Shown here one piece after another: positions 53,568-62,807 of a stretch of DNA of 64,000 nt; the stretch's first letter is position 1; each line of letters opens with the position of its first letter. Origin of the DNA: Pseudomonas oryzihabitans (lineage in GTDB: Bacteria > Pseudomonadota > Gammaproteobacteria > Pseudomonadales > Pseudomonadaceae); NCBI RefSeq assembly GCF_006384975.1, contig NZ_CP021645.1, positions 3,376,001 to 3,440,000 on the forward strand. Direction: 5' to 3'. The notes under the pieces were generated by a model. The model made no database searches, had not been told where the DNA came from, and saw only the letters and a program-made list of their open reading frames with translations. The translations under genes and the position numbers were made by a program.

Positions 53568-54716
53568 TTACCACTCGGCGAAACTGCCGTCCTTGTGCCG
53601 CCACACCGGGTTGCGCCAGCGATGGCCGATGGCCGCGCGTTCCTTGACGAATTCCTCGTTGACCTCGACGCCGAGCCCCGGCCCCTGGGGAATCTTCACG
53701 TGGCCGTCGCCGTAGTCGAACACCTCGGGATTCTTGATGTAGTCCAGCAGGTCGTTGCCCTGGTTGTAGTGGATGCCCAGGCTCTGCTCCTGGATGAAGG
53801 CGTTGTAGCAGTTGGCGTCCAGCTGCAGGTTGACCGCCAGGGCGATGGGGCCGAGCGGGCAATGCAGGGCGATGGCGACGTCGTAGGCCTCGGCCATGTT
53901 GGCGATCTTGCGCGTCTCGGTGATGCCGCCGGCGTGGGAGGGATCGGGTTGCAGGATGTCGACGTAGCCTTCCTGGAGGATGCGCTTGAAGTCCCAGCGC
54001 GAATACAGCCGCTCGCCCAGGGCGATGGGCGTGTTGCTCATCAGGGCGATTTCCTTGAGCGCCTCGTGGTGCTCGCTGAGCACCGGCTCCTCGATGAACA
54101 TCAGGCGGAATTGCTCCAGCTCCTTGACCAGCACCTTGGCCATGGGCTTGTGCACTCGGCCATGGAAGTCCACGCCGATGCCGAAGTGCGGCCCGCAGGC
54201 TTCACGGATGGCGGCGACGTTGGCGATCACCTGGTCGACCTTGTCGTAGGTATCGACGAACTGCATCTCTTCGCTGGCGTTCATCTTGATCGCGGTGAAG
54301 CCCTTGGCCTGGCGCTCCAGCGCCTGGGCCGCGGTCTCCGCCGGGCGATCGCCGCCGATCCAGGAATAGACGCGGATGCTCTCGCGCACCTGGCCGCCGA
54401 GCAGTTCGTGCACTGGCACGCCCAGGGCCTTGCCCTTGATGTCCCACAGCGCCTGGTCGATGCCGGCCAGGGCACTCATGTGGATGCCGCCGCCACGATA
54501 GAAGCCGCCGCGGTAGAGCACCGTCCAGTGGTCTTCAATGTTGCGCGGGTCCTTGCCGATCAGGTAGTCGGCCAGTTCGTCGACCGCCGCGGCCACGCTG
54601 TGGGCACGGCCCTCCAGCACGGGTTCGCCCCAGCCGTGGATGCCCTCATCGGTCTCGATCTTGAGGAAGCACCAGCGCGGCGGGACGACGTAGGTGGTGA
54701 GTTTGGTGATCTTCAT
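53568..54716 (-). CDS. dgoD: D-galactonate dehydratase
   Basis: A 382-residue enolase-superfamily enzyme converting D-galactonate to 2-keto-3-deoxygalactonate. The metal ligands and catalytic residues fall in [29 protein letters not shown] and the His of [12 protein letters not shown]. The N-terminal [25 protein letters not shown] and length match DgoD. It is separated from dgoA upstream by 114 bp containing a perfect REPIN. Confidence 0.94.
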   Translation of the reverse strand: MKITKLTTYVVPPRWCFLKIETDEGIHGWGEPVLEGRAHSVAAAVDELADYLIGKDPRNIEDHWTVLYRGGFYRGGGIHMSALAGIDQALWDIKGKALGVPVHELLGGQVRESIRVYSWIGGDRPAETAAQALERQAKGFTAIKMNASEEMQFVDTYDKVDQVIANVAAIREACGPHFGIGVDFHGRVHKPMAKVLVKELEQFRLMFIEEPVLSEHHEALKEIALMSNTPIALGERLYSRWDFKRILQEGYVDILQPDPSHAGGITETRKIANMAEAYDVAIALHCPLGPIALAVNLQLDANCYNAFIQEQSLGIHYNQGNDLLDYIKNPEVFDYGDGHVKIPQGPGLGVEVNEEFVKERAAIGHRWRNPVWRHKDGSFAEW

Positions 54717-54764
54717 GGTGTGGAGTCTCGACGGTAATTATTGGAATCGAGGGGATTGGGCAAA

Positions 54765-54827
54765 TCGCGGTCATGGACCGCTCCTACGGAGGCACCGGGT
54801 ATCTGTAGGAGCGGTCCATGACCGCGA
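54765..54827. repeat. Perfect REPIN (inverted REP pair) between dgoA and dgoD
   Basis: Two 23-bp units (54765-54787 and 54805-54827) are exact reverse complements with a 17-bp spacer. Each contains TCGCGGTCATGGACCGCTCC, which is itself a hairpin. The lack of mismatches suggests a recent insertion. Confidence 0.92.
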
Positions 54828-54830
54828 GCT

Positions 54831-55457
54831 TTAAGCGTTCTTTACCGCCGCCCATCCGGCCGCGAAGGCCTGAGCATTGGCGCTCACCTGGGCCGCGGTC
54901 AGGCCTGGCTTGTACAGCGCCGAGCCGAGGCCGAAGCCGTTGGCGCCGGCCGCCACGTAGGGGCCCATGTTGTCCGGGGTGATGCCGCCCACCGGTAGCA
55001 GCGCCAGTTCCTTGGGAAAGACCGCCCGCCAGGCCTTGACCACCGCCGGCCCGAGTTGCTCGGCGGGGAACAGCTTGAGGCTGTCGGCACCGGCGTCGAG
55101 GGCGGCGAAGCCTTCCGAGGGGGTGGCGACGCCCGGCGCGCTGACCAGGCCGGCGGCCTTGCTGGCGCGGATCACCACCAGGTTGGCATTGGGCGAGACG
55201 ATCAGCCGGCCACCCGCGGCATCCACCTCGGCCACCTGGGCCTCGGTGAGCACGGTGCCGGCACCGATCAGGCAATCTTCGCCCAGCTCGGCGGTGAGCC
55301 GACGGATGCTGTCGAAGGGCTGCGGTGAATTGAGCGGGATCTCAATGACGCGAAAGCCGGCGTCGTAGAGGGCGCGCCCGACCGGGACGATCTCGTCGGG
55401 GGTGACGCCGCGCAGGATGGCGATCAGCGGCAGGTCCTTGAGGTAGGTATCAAGCAT
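54831..55457 (-). CDS. dgoA: 2-dehydro-3-deoxy-6-phosphogalactonate aldolase
   Basis: A 208-residue class I aldolase of the KDPG/KDPGal family, giving pyruvate and glyceraldehyde 3-phosphate. The Glu in IAILRGVTPDE and FRVIEIPLNSP, and the Schiff-base Lys in DSLKLFPAEQLGP, are present. The start MLDTYLKDLPLI at 55457 overlaps the dgoK stop by 8 bases. Confidence 0.92.
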   Translation of the reverse strand: MLDTYLKDLPLIAILRGVTPDEIVPVGRALYDAGFRVIEIPLNSPQPFDSIRRLTAELGEDCLIGAGTVLTEAQVAEVDAAGGRLIVSPNANLVVIRASKAAGLVSAPGVATPSEGFAALDAGADSLKLFPAEQLGPAVVKAWRAVFPKELALLPVGGITPDNMGPYVAAGANGFGLGSALYKPGLTAAQVSANAQAFAAGWAAVKNA

Positions 55458-56403
55458 GGGAGCCTCCAGAGGTGGGCAGCAGGCCGGCGGCCTGGGCCAG
55501 GCGCCAGAGCCCGGCGCGGGTGGCCTGCTCCAGCAGGCGAACCTGGTGGATATCGAACAGCGCCAGGGCATCGCGGTAACGCTGGCAGAGCGCCGCGTCG
55601 CCGATCAGCACCAGGGGTGGACAGGGAGCGCCCGCGAGGGCGGCGACCTGGCTGCGCAGCTCTTCGCCGATCAGCAGGCCGGACAGATAATCGAGGCTGT
55701 GGGCGGCGCTCAGCTCGCCGGCGAGCACCCGGCTGCGGGCGGTGAAGAGGCGGCCGAACAGGCCCTCGGCGCCGGCGTCCCGCGCCGTGGTGAGGCCCAG
55801 GCGGAAGGCTTCGGCACCGGCTTCAGGACCGGCCTCGGCGGCCGGGCGCCCGAGGATGGAATGTTCACGCAGGACGGCGAACAACTCGCCGGTCATATAG
55901 GTGGCGAAGTCGGTCAGGCGCCCGTCGCGCACCCGCACCCATTTGCTGTGGGTGCCGGGCAGCACCAGCAGGGCCTCGGCGGCCAGGTCCGGCTCCAGTT
56001 CGAGGGCGCCGAACACCTGGGTTTCCTCGCCACGCAGGACGTTGGGCAAGGCGCCGCGCTGCATCACCCCGGGGACCAGATGGAGATCGCCGCAACCGCT
56101 GTCCAGGCGCAAGAGGCCGGCGGCCAGGCTGTGCACATCCGCCGGGCAGTCGGCATAGGGCACCTCGCGCCAGCCACCCCGGCTGCCGACCATACCGCAG
56201 GCGATGGCCGGCAATTGCGGATGGGCCTCGCGCCAGTCGCCTACCAGGGTGCGATAGGCCGCGGCGAAGTCGCCATCGGGCACGTGCATGATGCCCCAGG
56301 GCCGGCTGCGGGTGTCCAGCACGGCGCCCTGGGCGTCGAGCAACTGGGCCCGCAGGGACGAGGTGCCCCAGTCGAGGCCGATGAGGTGCGGGGTGGCGGT
56401 CAT
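55450..56403 (-). CDS. dgoK: 2-dehydro-3-deoxygalactonokinase
   Basis: A 317-residue sugar-acid kinase phosphorylating 2-keto-3-deoxygalactonate at O6. DgoK motifs include IGLDWGTSSLRAQLLD near the N-terminus, ACGMVGSRGGW and VLPGTHSKWVRVRDGRLTDF. It overlaps the regulator gene by 4 bases and dgoA by 8. Confidence 0.92.
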   Translation of the reverse strand: MTATPHLIGLDWGTSSLRAQLLDAQGAVLDTRSRPWGIMHVPDGDFAAAYRTLVGDWREAHPQLPAIACGMVGSRGGWREVPYADCPADVHSLAAGLLRLDSGCGDLHLVPGVMQRGALPNVLRGEETQVFGALELEPDLAAEALLVLPGTHSKWVRVRDGRLTDFATYMTGELFAVLREHSILGRPAAEAGPEAGAEAFRLGLTTARDAGAEGLFGRLFTARSRVLAGELSAAHSLDYLSGLLIGEELRSQVAALAGAPCPPLVLIGDAALCQRYRDALALFDIHQVRLLEQATRAGLWRLAQAAGLLPTSGGSHA

Positions 56404-57194
56404 GCAGGGCTCCAGCCGAGTTCGCGGGAAATGGCCCGGGCGCAGGCGCTGACCTCGGGCTGTAAGTCATGCAGCCGCGCCTCGGGCATGTAGGGGATGG
56501 CACTGGCCACGCTAAGGGCGGCGACGATGGCGCCGTCGGCGCCGCGGATGGGCGCGGCCACGCAGCGGATGCCCAGTTCGTTCTCTTCCAGGTCCAGGGC
56601 GTAGCCGTCGGTGGCATAGCGGCGCAGCCGCGCCCGGTAGTCCGCCCAGGGCAGGAAGTCCTCGCGCAGGCCGGGCTGCCCGGCACGCTGCGCCACGCCT
56701 TCGCCATAGAGGGCTTCCCACTCGTCTTCCCCGAGATCAAGCATCAGCGCCTTGCCGACTCCGGTCAGCGCCAGCGGCATGCGCAGGCCGACCCGGGATC
56801 TCATCTCCAGGCCGCGACTGCCCGGCAGCTTGTCCAGATAGAGCACGTCGCCACCCTCGCGCACCCCGAGGTGCACGGTATCGCCGCAGCGCTGGGCCAG
56901 GCGTTGCAGATGGGGACGGGCCACACCGGTCAGCGGCAGTTGCTCGCGAGCCTGGTAGCCGAGGGCGATGAGGTGGCTGCCGAGGATCAGTCGCCCGCCA
57001 TCGCTGCGCAGGTAGCCGGCCTGGGTCAGGGCGGCGACCAGGCGATGGGTGGTGCTGCGGGTGCAGCCGATGGCGGCGCCAACCTGGGCCAGGCTGTCGG
57101 CGCCGGCGGCCACGGCTTCGAGTACCGCCAGGCCGCGAAACAGCGCCTGGGCTCCGCTGGGCGCTTCGCCCTTATTGGAATTGTTGTCGTTCAT
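56400..57194 (-). CDS. dgoR: IclR-type regulator of the galactonate cluster
   Basis: A 264-residue IclR-family protein. The N-terminal winged helix-turn-helix is SLAQVGAAIGCTRSTTHRLVAALTQAGYL; the C-terminal effector domain has RSRVGLRMPLALTGVGKALM and ENELGIRCVAAPIRGADGAIVAALSV. It is first in the operon and overlaps dgoK, so it is autoregulated with the pathway. E. coli DgoR belongs to GntR, so the name here refers to function by context. A perfect palindrome lies 50 bp upstream. Confidence 0.82.
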   Translation of the reverse strand: MNDNNSNKGEAPSGAQALFRGLAVLEAVAAGADSLAQVGAAIGCTRSTTHRLVAALTQAGYLRSDGGRLILGSHLIALGYQAREQLPLTGVARPHLQRLAQRCGDTVHLGVREGGDVLYLDKLPGSRGLEMRSRVGLRMPLALTGVGKALMLDLGEDEWEALYGEGVAQRAGQPGLREDFLPWADYRARLRRYATDGYALDLEENELGIRCVAAPIRGADGAIVAALSVASAIPYMPEARLHDLQPEVSACARAISRELGWSPA

Positions 57195-57244
57195 GGTGCC
57201 TTCACTCTAGAAGCCTGGTAGAGAAATCTCAATATGTGAAACAC

Positions 57245-57263
57245 AATCCCATATTGTGGGATT
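57245..57263. promoter_or_regulatory. Palindromic operator candidate for the IclR-type regulator
   Basis: AATCCCA-TATTG-TGGGATT is a perfect 7+7 inverted repeat between the regulator gene and phoB. A second overlapping pair, CAATATG (57230-57236) with CATATTG (57250-57256), lies alongside. Confidence 0.6.
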
Positions 57264-57282
57264 TATAAGAGATATGACAGCC

Positions 57283-57300
57283 TTGTCACATAGCTGCAAT
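57283..57300 (+). promoter_or_regulatory. Pho box upstream of phoB
   Basis: TTGTCACATAGCTGCAAT matches 12 of 18 positions of the Pho-box consensus (CTGTCATAAATCTGTCAT). It lies 56 bp before the phoB start, consistent with autoregulation. Confidence 0.65.
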
Positions 57301-57355
57301 ATTGTCGCTATCTAATGCACGGCACATTGCAAGGACTCGAGAGGCAGAGCGCTCC

Positions 57356-58045
<690 letters not shown>

Positions 58046-58065
58046 CCGCGCAGGCCACCGCCGCC

Positions 58066-59379
58066 GTGAACATCAACTGGCGCTCCCGTCTGGCCACTCA
58101 GCTGTCGACCGTGGTCGCCGGCTGCGCCCTGGCCGGCTGGCCGTTCGGCCATGTCGGCCTGGCGGTGGCGCTGGGACTGGCGGTCTACCTGGCGATCACC
58201 CTGAGGCACCTCCTGCGCCTGCATGCCTGGCTCTTGAACGAGACGCCCGGCGCGCCGCCGGAAGCCGAGGGCCTGTGGGGTGACGTCCTGGATCGCCTCT
58301 ACCGCCGCCAACGCAACGAACAGCGCCAGCGCGAGGAATTGCTCGCCGTGATCGGCCGCGCCCAGGCTTCCACCGAGGCCCTGCGCGACGCCATCATCCT
58401 GGTGGATCGCCACGGCAACCTGGAATGGTGGAACCGCGCCGCGGAAACCCTGCTGGGCCTGCGCCAGCCGCAGGATCTCGGCCAGCCCATCACCAACCTG
58501 GTGCGCCACCCGCGCTTCGCCGACTACTTCGTCAGTGGCGACTACGGCGAGCCCCTGGAGCTGTCCTCGCCGCTCAACGACGACCAGTACCTGCACATCC
58601 TGGTGACCCGCTTCGGCGAGGGCGATCGCCTGCTGCTGGTGCGCGATGTGACCCGCGTCCATCAGTTGGAACAGATGCGCAAGGACTTCGTCGCCAACGT
58701 CTCCCACGAATTGCGCACTCCGCTGACAGTGATCGCCGGCTACCTGGAAACCTTGCTGGACAATGCCGACCACGCTACCCCGCGCTGGCGGCGGGCGCTG
58801 GGGCAGATGCAGCAGCAGGCCGGGCGCATGCAGCACACCATCGACGACTTGCTGCTGCTGGCGCGCCTGGAGGCCACCGACTACCCCGCCGACAATCGTC
58901 CGGTCGCCCTGGCGCCACTGCTCGGCTCCATCCTGCAGGACGGCCGCGCCCTGTCCGGCGCCGTCGGTCATCGCCTGAGCCTGGATTGCGAAGCCGACCT
59001 CGCACTGCTGGGTAGCGAGACCGAATTGCGCAGCTGCTTCTCCAACCTGGTGTTCAACGCGGTCAAGTACAGCCCCGCCGGCGGCGAGGTACGGGTGCGC
59101 GCCTGGCAGGACGCCAACGGCGCCCACGTCGCCGTGCAGGACACCGGCCCCGGCATCGACGCCCGTCATCTGCCGCGCCTCACCGAGCGCTTCTATCGCA
59201 TCGATGCCAGCCGTGCCTCCAGCACCGGCGGTACCGGCCTGGGTCTGGCCATCGTCAAGCACGTGCTGATCCGTCACCGCGGCGCGCTGGACATCCACAG
59301 CGTGGTCGGCGAGGGCAGTTGCTTCACCTGCCACTTCCAGGCCGAGCAGATCGCCCGGCCGGCCGCCATCTCGGCCTGA
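58066..59379 (+). CDS. phoR: Phosphate regulon sensor kinase PhoR
   Basis: A 437-residue histidine kinase starting at GTG. Two close N-terminal hydrophobic segments (about 14-48) with almost no periplasmic loop are followed by a PAS domain (ALRDAIILVDRHGNLEWWNRAAETLLGL), the phospho-acceptor His in VSHELRTPL and the N and G boxes (NLVFNAVKYS, DTGPGID, GGTGLGLAIVKH). The layout is that of PhoR, which senses phosphate through the Pst transporter and PhoU. Confidence 0.93.
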   Translation: MNINWRSRLATQLSTVVAGCALAGWPFGHVGLAVALGLAVYLAITLRHLLRLHAWLLNETPGAPPEAEGLWGDVLDRLYRRQRNEQRQREELLAVIGRAQASTEALRDAIILVDRHGNLEWWNRAAETLLGLRQPQDLGQPITNLVRHPRFADYFVSGDYGEPLELSSPLNDDQYLHILVTRFGEGDRLLLVRDVTRVHQLEQMRKDFVANVSHELRTPLTVIAGYLETLLDNADHATPRWRRALGQMQQQAGRMQHTIDDLLLLARLEATDYPADNRPVALAPLLGSILQDGRALSGAVGHRLSLDCEADLALLGSETELRSCFSNLVFNAVKYSPAGGEVRVRAWQDANGAHVAVQDTGPGIDARHLPRLTERFYRIDASRASSTGGTGLGLAIVKHVLIRHRGALDIHSVVGEGSCFTCHFQAEQIARPAAISA

Positions 59380-59434
59380 GTCCTCTACTGGCGGCCGTGC
59401 TATCGTCCGGCCACCCCTGCCACGGTACCCCTCG

Positions 59435-61183
59435 ATGCCCCCTGCCCTGCGCCTGCTGCCGGTCCTGTTGCTCGCCCTGCTCGGCGGCCTGCTGGTCAGT
59501 GGCCTGGCCTGGCAGCACGCCGAGCGGGCGACCCTGAACGACGCCAGTCTGGTCGGCCAGGAGCAATTGCGCCTGCACGCCAGCGGCCTGCAGACCCTGA
59601 TCGACCGCTTCCGCGCCCTGCCGGCGGTGCTGGCCCAGGACCCCGAGCTGATCGCCGTCCTTACCACGCCACCCGACGCGGCCGCCACCGAACGGCTCAA
59701 TCTCAAGCTGGAACGGCTCAACGCCGCAGCCCAGTCCTCGACCCTGGAACTATTGGATCGCACCGGCCTGGCCATTGGCGCCAGCAATTGGCGCCTGCCC
59801 GTCAGCTACGTCGGGCACAACTACAGCTTTCGCCCCTATTTCCGCGAGACCCTCGCCGGCGGCAGCGGACGTTTCTATGCGGTGGGCGTCACCACCGGCA
59901 TTCCCGGCTACTTCCTCTCACATGCGGTGCTGGACGCCCAGGGCCGCTTTCTCGGCGCGGTGGTGGTCAAACTGGAATTTCCCGTTATCGAGGCCCGCTG
60001 GGGCGAGCATCCCGAGGTACTGCTGGTGAGCGACGCCCGTGGCGTGGTGTTCGCCGCCAACCGGCCCGACTGGCGCTATCGCCTCCTGCGCGAGCTGACC
60101 CCGGCCGATCACGCCGAATTGGCCACTACCCGCCAATACGACCGCCGCCCCCTACGGCCGCTGGTCCACCGCGAACGGCTGGCCCTGGGCGAGCAGCGCC
60201 AGGTGGCGCGCATCGAGGCCCCGGAAGGAACGGCAGACTACCTGTGGGACAGTCTGCCCCTGCCCAGCGAAGGCTGGACCCTGCACCTGCTCCGGCCCAC
60301 CCGCGACCTGCCAGGCGGCGGTCTGGGCGCGGCGCTGGCCGCCGGCTGCGCCTGGTTGCTGCTGGTCTGCGCGGTCCTGCTGCTGGTGCAGCGCCGTCGC
60401 CTGCAGCGCCTGCGCCAGCGCAGCCGGGCCGAGCTGGAGCGCCTGGTGGAGGCCCGTACCACAGAACTCCGCACCGCCCAGGACGGCCTGGTCCAGGCCG
60501 CCAAGCTGGCCGCCCTGGGGCAGATGTCGGCGGCGCTGGTGCACGAACTCAACCAGCCGCTCACCGCCCAGCGCATGCACCTGGCGAGTCTGCGCCTATT
60601 GCTGGACCACGACCGACTGGACGAGGCGCGCGCCGCCCTGGAACGCCTCGACGCCCTGCTCACCCGCATGAGCGGTCTCACCGGCCACCTCAAGACCTAT
60701 GCGCGCAAGACCCCCGCCGGCCTGCGCGAGCGGGTCGACCTGGCGCTGGTAGTGGATCAGGCGCTGGAACTGCTGGAGGCGCGGCGCGCCGAGGTAGGCG
60801 CCGAACTGGTCCTGGACCTGCCGCAACCGGCCTGGCTGCTGGGCGATCCCATCCGCCTGGAGCAGGTGCTGGTCAATCTGCTGCGCAACGCCCTGGACGC
60901 CGTGGCCGAGCGCCACGCGCCGCGGGTCCTGGTCAGCCTGCGACGGGACGGCGACAGCTGGCAGCTGGAGGTGGCCGACAACGGCGGCGGCATCGCCCGC
61001 GAGCACCTGGACCAGGTGTTCGATCCCTTCTTCACCACCAAGCCGGTGGGTGAAGGCCTCGGCCTGGGGCTGGCCGTATCCTCCGCTATCGTCCAGGCCC
61101 AAAGCGGGCAATTGACGGTGACCAATGGGGTCGAGGGCGCCATCTTCCGCCTACGCCTGCCAGTCGCCCCCGAGCCGAGCTAG
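59435..61183 (+). CDS. mifS: DctB-type sensor kinase, MifS
   Basis: A 582-residue kinase. An N-terminal transmembrane segment (about 6-26) and a second (about 290-312) flank a double-PAS-like (dCACHE) periplasmic sensor with SYVGHNYSFRPYFRETLAG and GYFLSHAVLDAQGRFLGAVVVKLEF. The cytoplasmic part has the phospho-acceptor His in ALVHELNQPLTAQ and the ATPase boxes NLLRNALDA, DNGGGIA and GLGLGLAVSSAIVQ. In P. aeruginosa MifS-MifR responds to 2-oxoglutarate; the adjacent permease gene supports that identity. Confidence 0.82.
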   Translation: MPPALRLLPVLLLALLGGLLVSGLAWQHAERATLNDASLVGQEQLRLHASGLQTLIDRFRALPAVLAQDPELIAVLTTPPDAAATERLNLKLERLNAAAQSSTLELLDRTGLAIGASNWRLPVSYVGHNYSFRPYFRETLAGGSGRFYAVGVTTGIPGYFLSHAVLDAQGRFLGAVVVKLEFPVIEARWGEHPEVLLVSDARGVVFAANRPDWRYRLLRELTPADHAELATTRQYDRRPLRPLVHRERLALGEQRQVARIEAPEGTADYLWDSLPLPSEGWTLHLLRPTRDLPGGGLGAALAAGCAWLLLVCAVLLLVQRRRLQRLRQRSRAELERLVEARTTELRTAQDGLVQAAKLAALGQMSAALVHELNQPLTAQRMHLASLRLLLDHDRLDEARAALERLDALLTRMSGLTGHLKTYARKTPAGLRERVDLALVVDQALELLEARRAEVGAELVLDLPQPAWLLGDPIRLEQVLVNLLRNALDAVAERHAPRVLVSLRRDGDSWQLEVADNGGGIAREHLDQVFDPFFTTKPVGEGLGLGLAVSSAIVQAQSGQLTVTNGVEGAIFRLRLPVAPEPS

Positions 61184-61289
61184 CGCACCCGGGTCGTCTG
61201 CCTTGCCTGCTGGCGCTATCCGCGGAAGACTCGACCGCCTGGCGTCGTTAGGGCAAGGTAGCGGCGCGTAGGCAGTGAGAGGAGGCCCG

Positions 61290-62639
61290 ATGCAAGCCCA
61301 GGTTTATCTGGTCGACGACGAAGCCAGCATCCGCGAAGCGGTGCGCCAGTGGCTGGAGCTGTCGGGGCACCAGGTGCGGCTGTTCGCCCGCGCCGAAGAG
61401 TGCCTGGCGGCGGTGACCCCGGACTTCGCCGGGGTAGTGGTCAGCGACGTGCGCATGCCCGGCATGGACGGCCTGGCCCTGCTGGAACGGTTGCAGACCC
61501 TGGATCGCGACCTGCCGGTGATCCTGCTCACCGCCCACGGCGATGTCGCCCTGGCGGTAACCGCCATGCGCCAGGGCGCCTACGACTTCCTGGAAAAACC
61601 CTTCAGCCCCGAGGCCTTGCTGGGCGATCTCGGGCGGGCCCTGGAAAAGCGCCGCCTGGTCCTGGAAAACCGCCAGCTGCATCGCCAGGTCGACGACCAG
61701 AGCGCCCTCGCCCGCCGCTTGCTGGGGGTCTCTCCCGGTATCGTCCAACTGCGCCAACAGATCCTCGACCTGGCGCCGACACCGGTGAACGTCCTGCTGC
61801 GCGGCGAGACCGGCAGCGGCAAGGAACTGGTTGCCCGCTGCCTGCACGACTTCGGCCCACGCGCCGGCAAGGCCTTCGTCGCCCTCAACTGCGCAGCCAT
61901 TCCCGAGCAGCTGTTCGAGAGCGAGCTGTTCGGTCACGAGAGCGGCGCCTTCACCGGTGCCCAGGGCAAGCGCATCGGCAAGCTGGAATACGCCAACGGC
62001 GGCACCCTGTTCCTCGACGAGATCGAAAGCATGCCCCTGGCCCAGCAGGTCAAGCTCCTCCGGGTGCTGCAAGAGCAGCGCCTGGAGCGCCTGGGCTCCA
62101 ACCAGAGCATCGCCCTGGACCTGCGCATCGTCGCCGCCACCAAGCCGGACCTGCTCGAAGAAGCCCGCGCCGGCCGCTTCCGCGAAGACCTGGCCTATCG
62201 CCTCAATGTCGCCGAGCTGCACCTGCCGCCGCTACGCTCCCGGCGCGAAGACATCCCGCTGCTGTTCGACCACTTCCTCGCCGCCGCCGGCGCGCGCCTG
62301 GGGCGTCAGGTCACCCCGCCCGGTGCCGCGCGGCTGGCCCAGTTGCTCGGCCATGGCTGGCCGGGCAACGTCCGTGAACTGGCCAACGCCGCCGAACGCG
62401 AGGTGCTCGGCCTGGGCGCGCCCGCACCCGCCACTCTGACTGCCGCTAGCGGCACCTCCCTGGCCGACCAGCTGGAAGCCTTCGAAGCCCAGTGCCTGCG
62501 CGCCGCTCTGACGCGCCACGGCGGTGAGATCAAGGCGGTGATGGACGAGCTGCAACTGCCCCGGCGCACCCTCAACGAGAAGATGCAGCGCCATGGCCTG
62601 GTGCGCGCTGATTTCCGCGACGGCCCCGAAGGCGACTGA
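61290..62639 (+). CDS. mifR: NtrC-type sigma54 activator MifR
   Basis: A 449-residue response regulator. Receiver domain: VYLVDDEASIREA, phospho-acceptor Asp in VVSDVRMPG, Lys in EKPFSP. AAA+ domain: Walker A RGETGSGKELVAR, the sigma54-contact loop ESGAFTGAQ, Walker B GGTLFLDEIES and the arginine-finger region. A Fis-type helix-turn-helix ends the protein (AVMDELQLPRRTLNEKMQRHG). It would activate the downstream -24/-12 promoter. The start MQAQVYLVD at 61290 is the family N-terminus. Confidence 0.85.
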   Translation: MQAQVYLVDDEASIREAVRQWLELSGHQVRLFARAEECLAAVTPDFAGVVVSDVRMPGMDGLALLERLQTLDRDLPVILLTAHGDVALAVTAMRQGAYDFLEKPFSPEALLGDLGRALEKRRLVLENRQLHRQVDDQSALARRLLGVSPGIVQLRQQILDLAPTPVNVLLRGETGSGKELVARCLHDFGPRAGKAFVALNCAAIPEQLFESELFGHESGAFTGAQGKRIGKLEYANGGTLFLDEIESMPLAQQVKLLRVLQEQRLERLGSNQSIALDLRIVAATKPDLLEEARAGRFREDLAYRLNVAELHLPPLRSRREDIPLLFDHFLAAAGARLGRQVTPPGAARLAQLLGHGWPGNVRELANAAEREVLGLGAPAPATLTAASGTSLADQLEAFEAQCLRAALTRHGGEIKAVMDELQLPRRTLNEKMQRHGLVRADFRDGPEGD

Positions 62640-62649
62640 CGGGCGCTAG

Positions 62650-62695
62650 GCGGAAATCCGCTCATCGCCACGTGGCGTTCGGCGGTCTTTCGCCG
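62650..62695 (+). promoter_or_regulatory. Possible upstream activating sites for MifR
   Basis: Two inverted repeats lie upstream of the sigma54 promoter: GCGGA-AA-TCCGC (62650-62661) and CGGCG-N6-CGCCG (62680-62695), about 30 bp apart centre to centre. Spacing to the promoter (about 45-90 bp) suits an NtrC-type activator. The sequences are GC-rich, so chance symmetry is possible. Confidence 0.4.
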
Positions 62696-62737
62696 ATCCG
62701 GCACCACCGAACCCAGTAAGGACGCGGCTCCACGGCC

Positions 62738-62753
62738 TGGCACGCCCCCTGCA
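62738..62753 (+). promoter_or_regulatory. Sigma54 promoter of the 2-oxoglutarate permease gene
   Basis: TGGCACG-CCCC-CTGCA matches the -24/-12 consensus (TGGCACG-N4-TTGCW) at all but one position. It lies 55 bp before the GTG start and just after the gene for an NtrC-type activator. Confidence 0.85.
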
Positions 62754-62807
62754 ATCGCTCTTGTCGACGCTTCGCGCGCTTGATAACAACGACAAGAGGA
62801 ATCCTCT

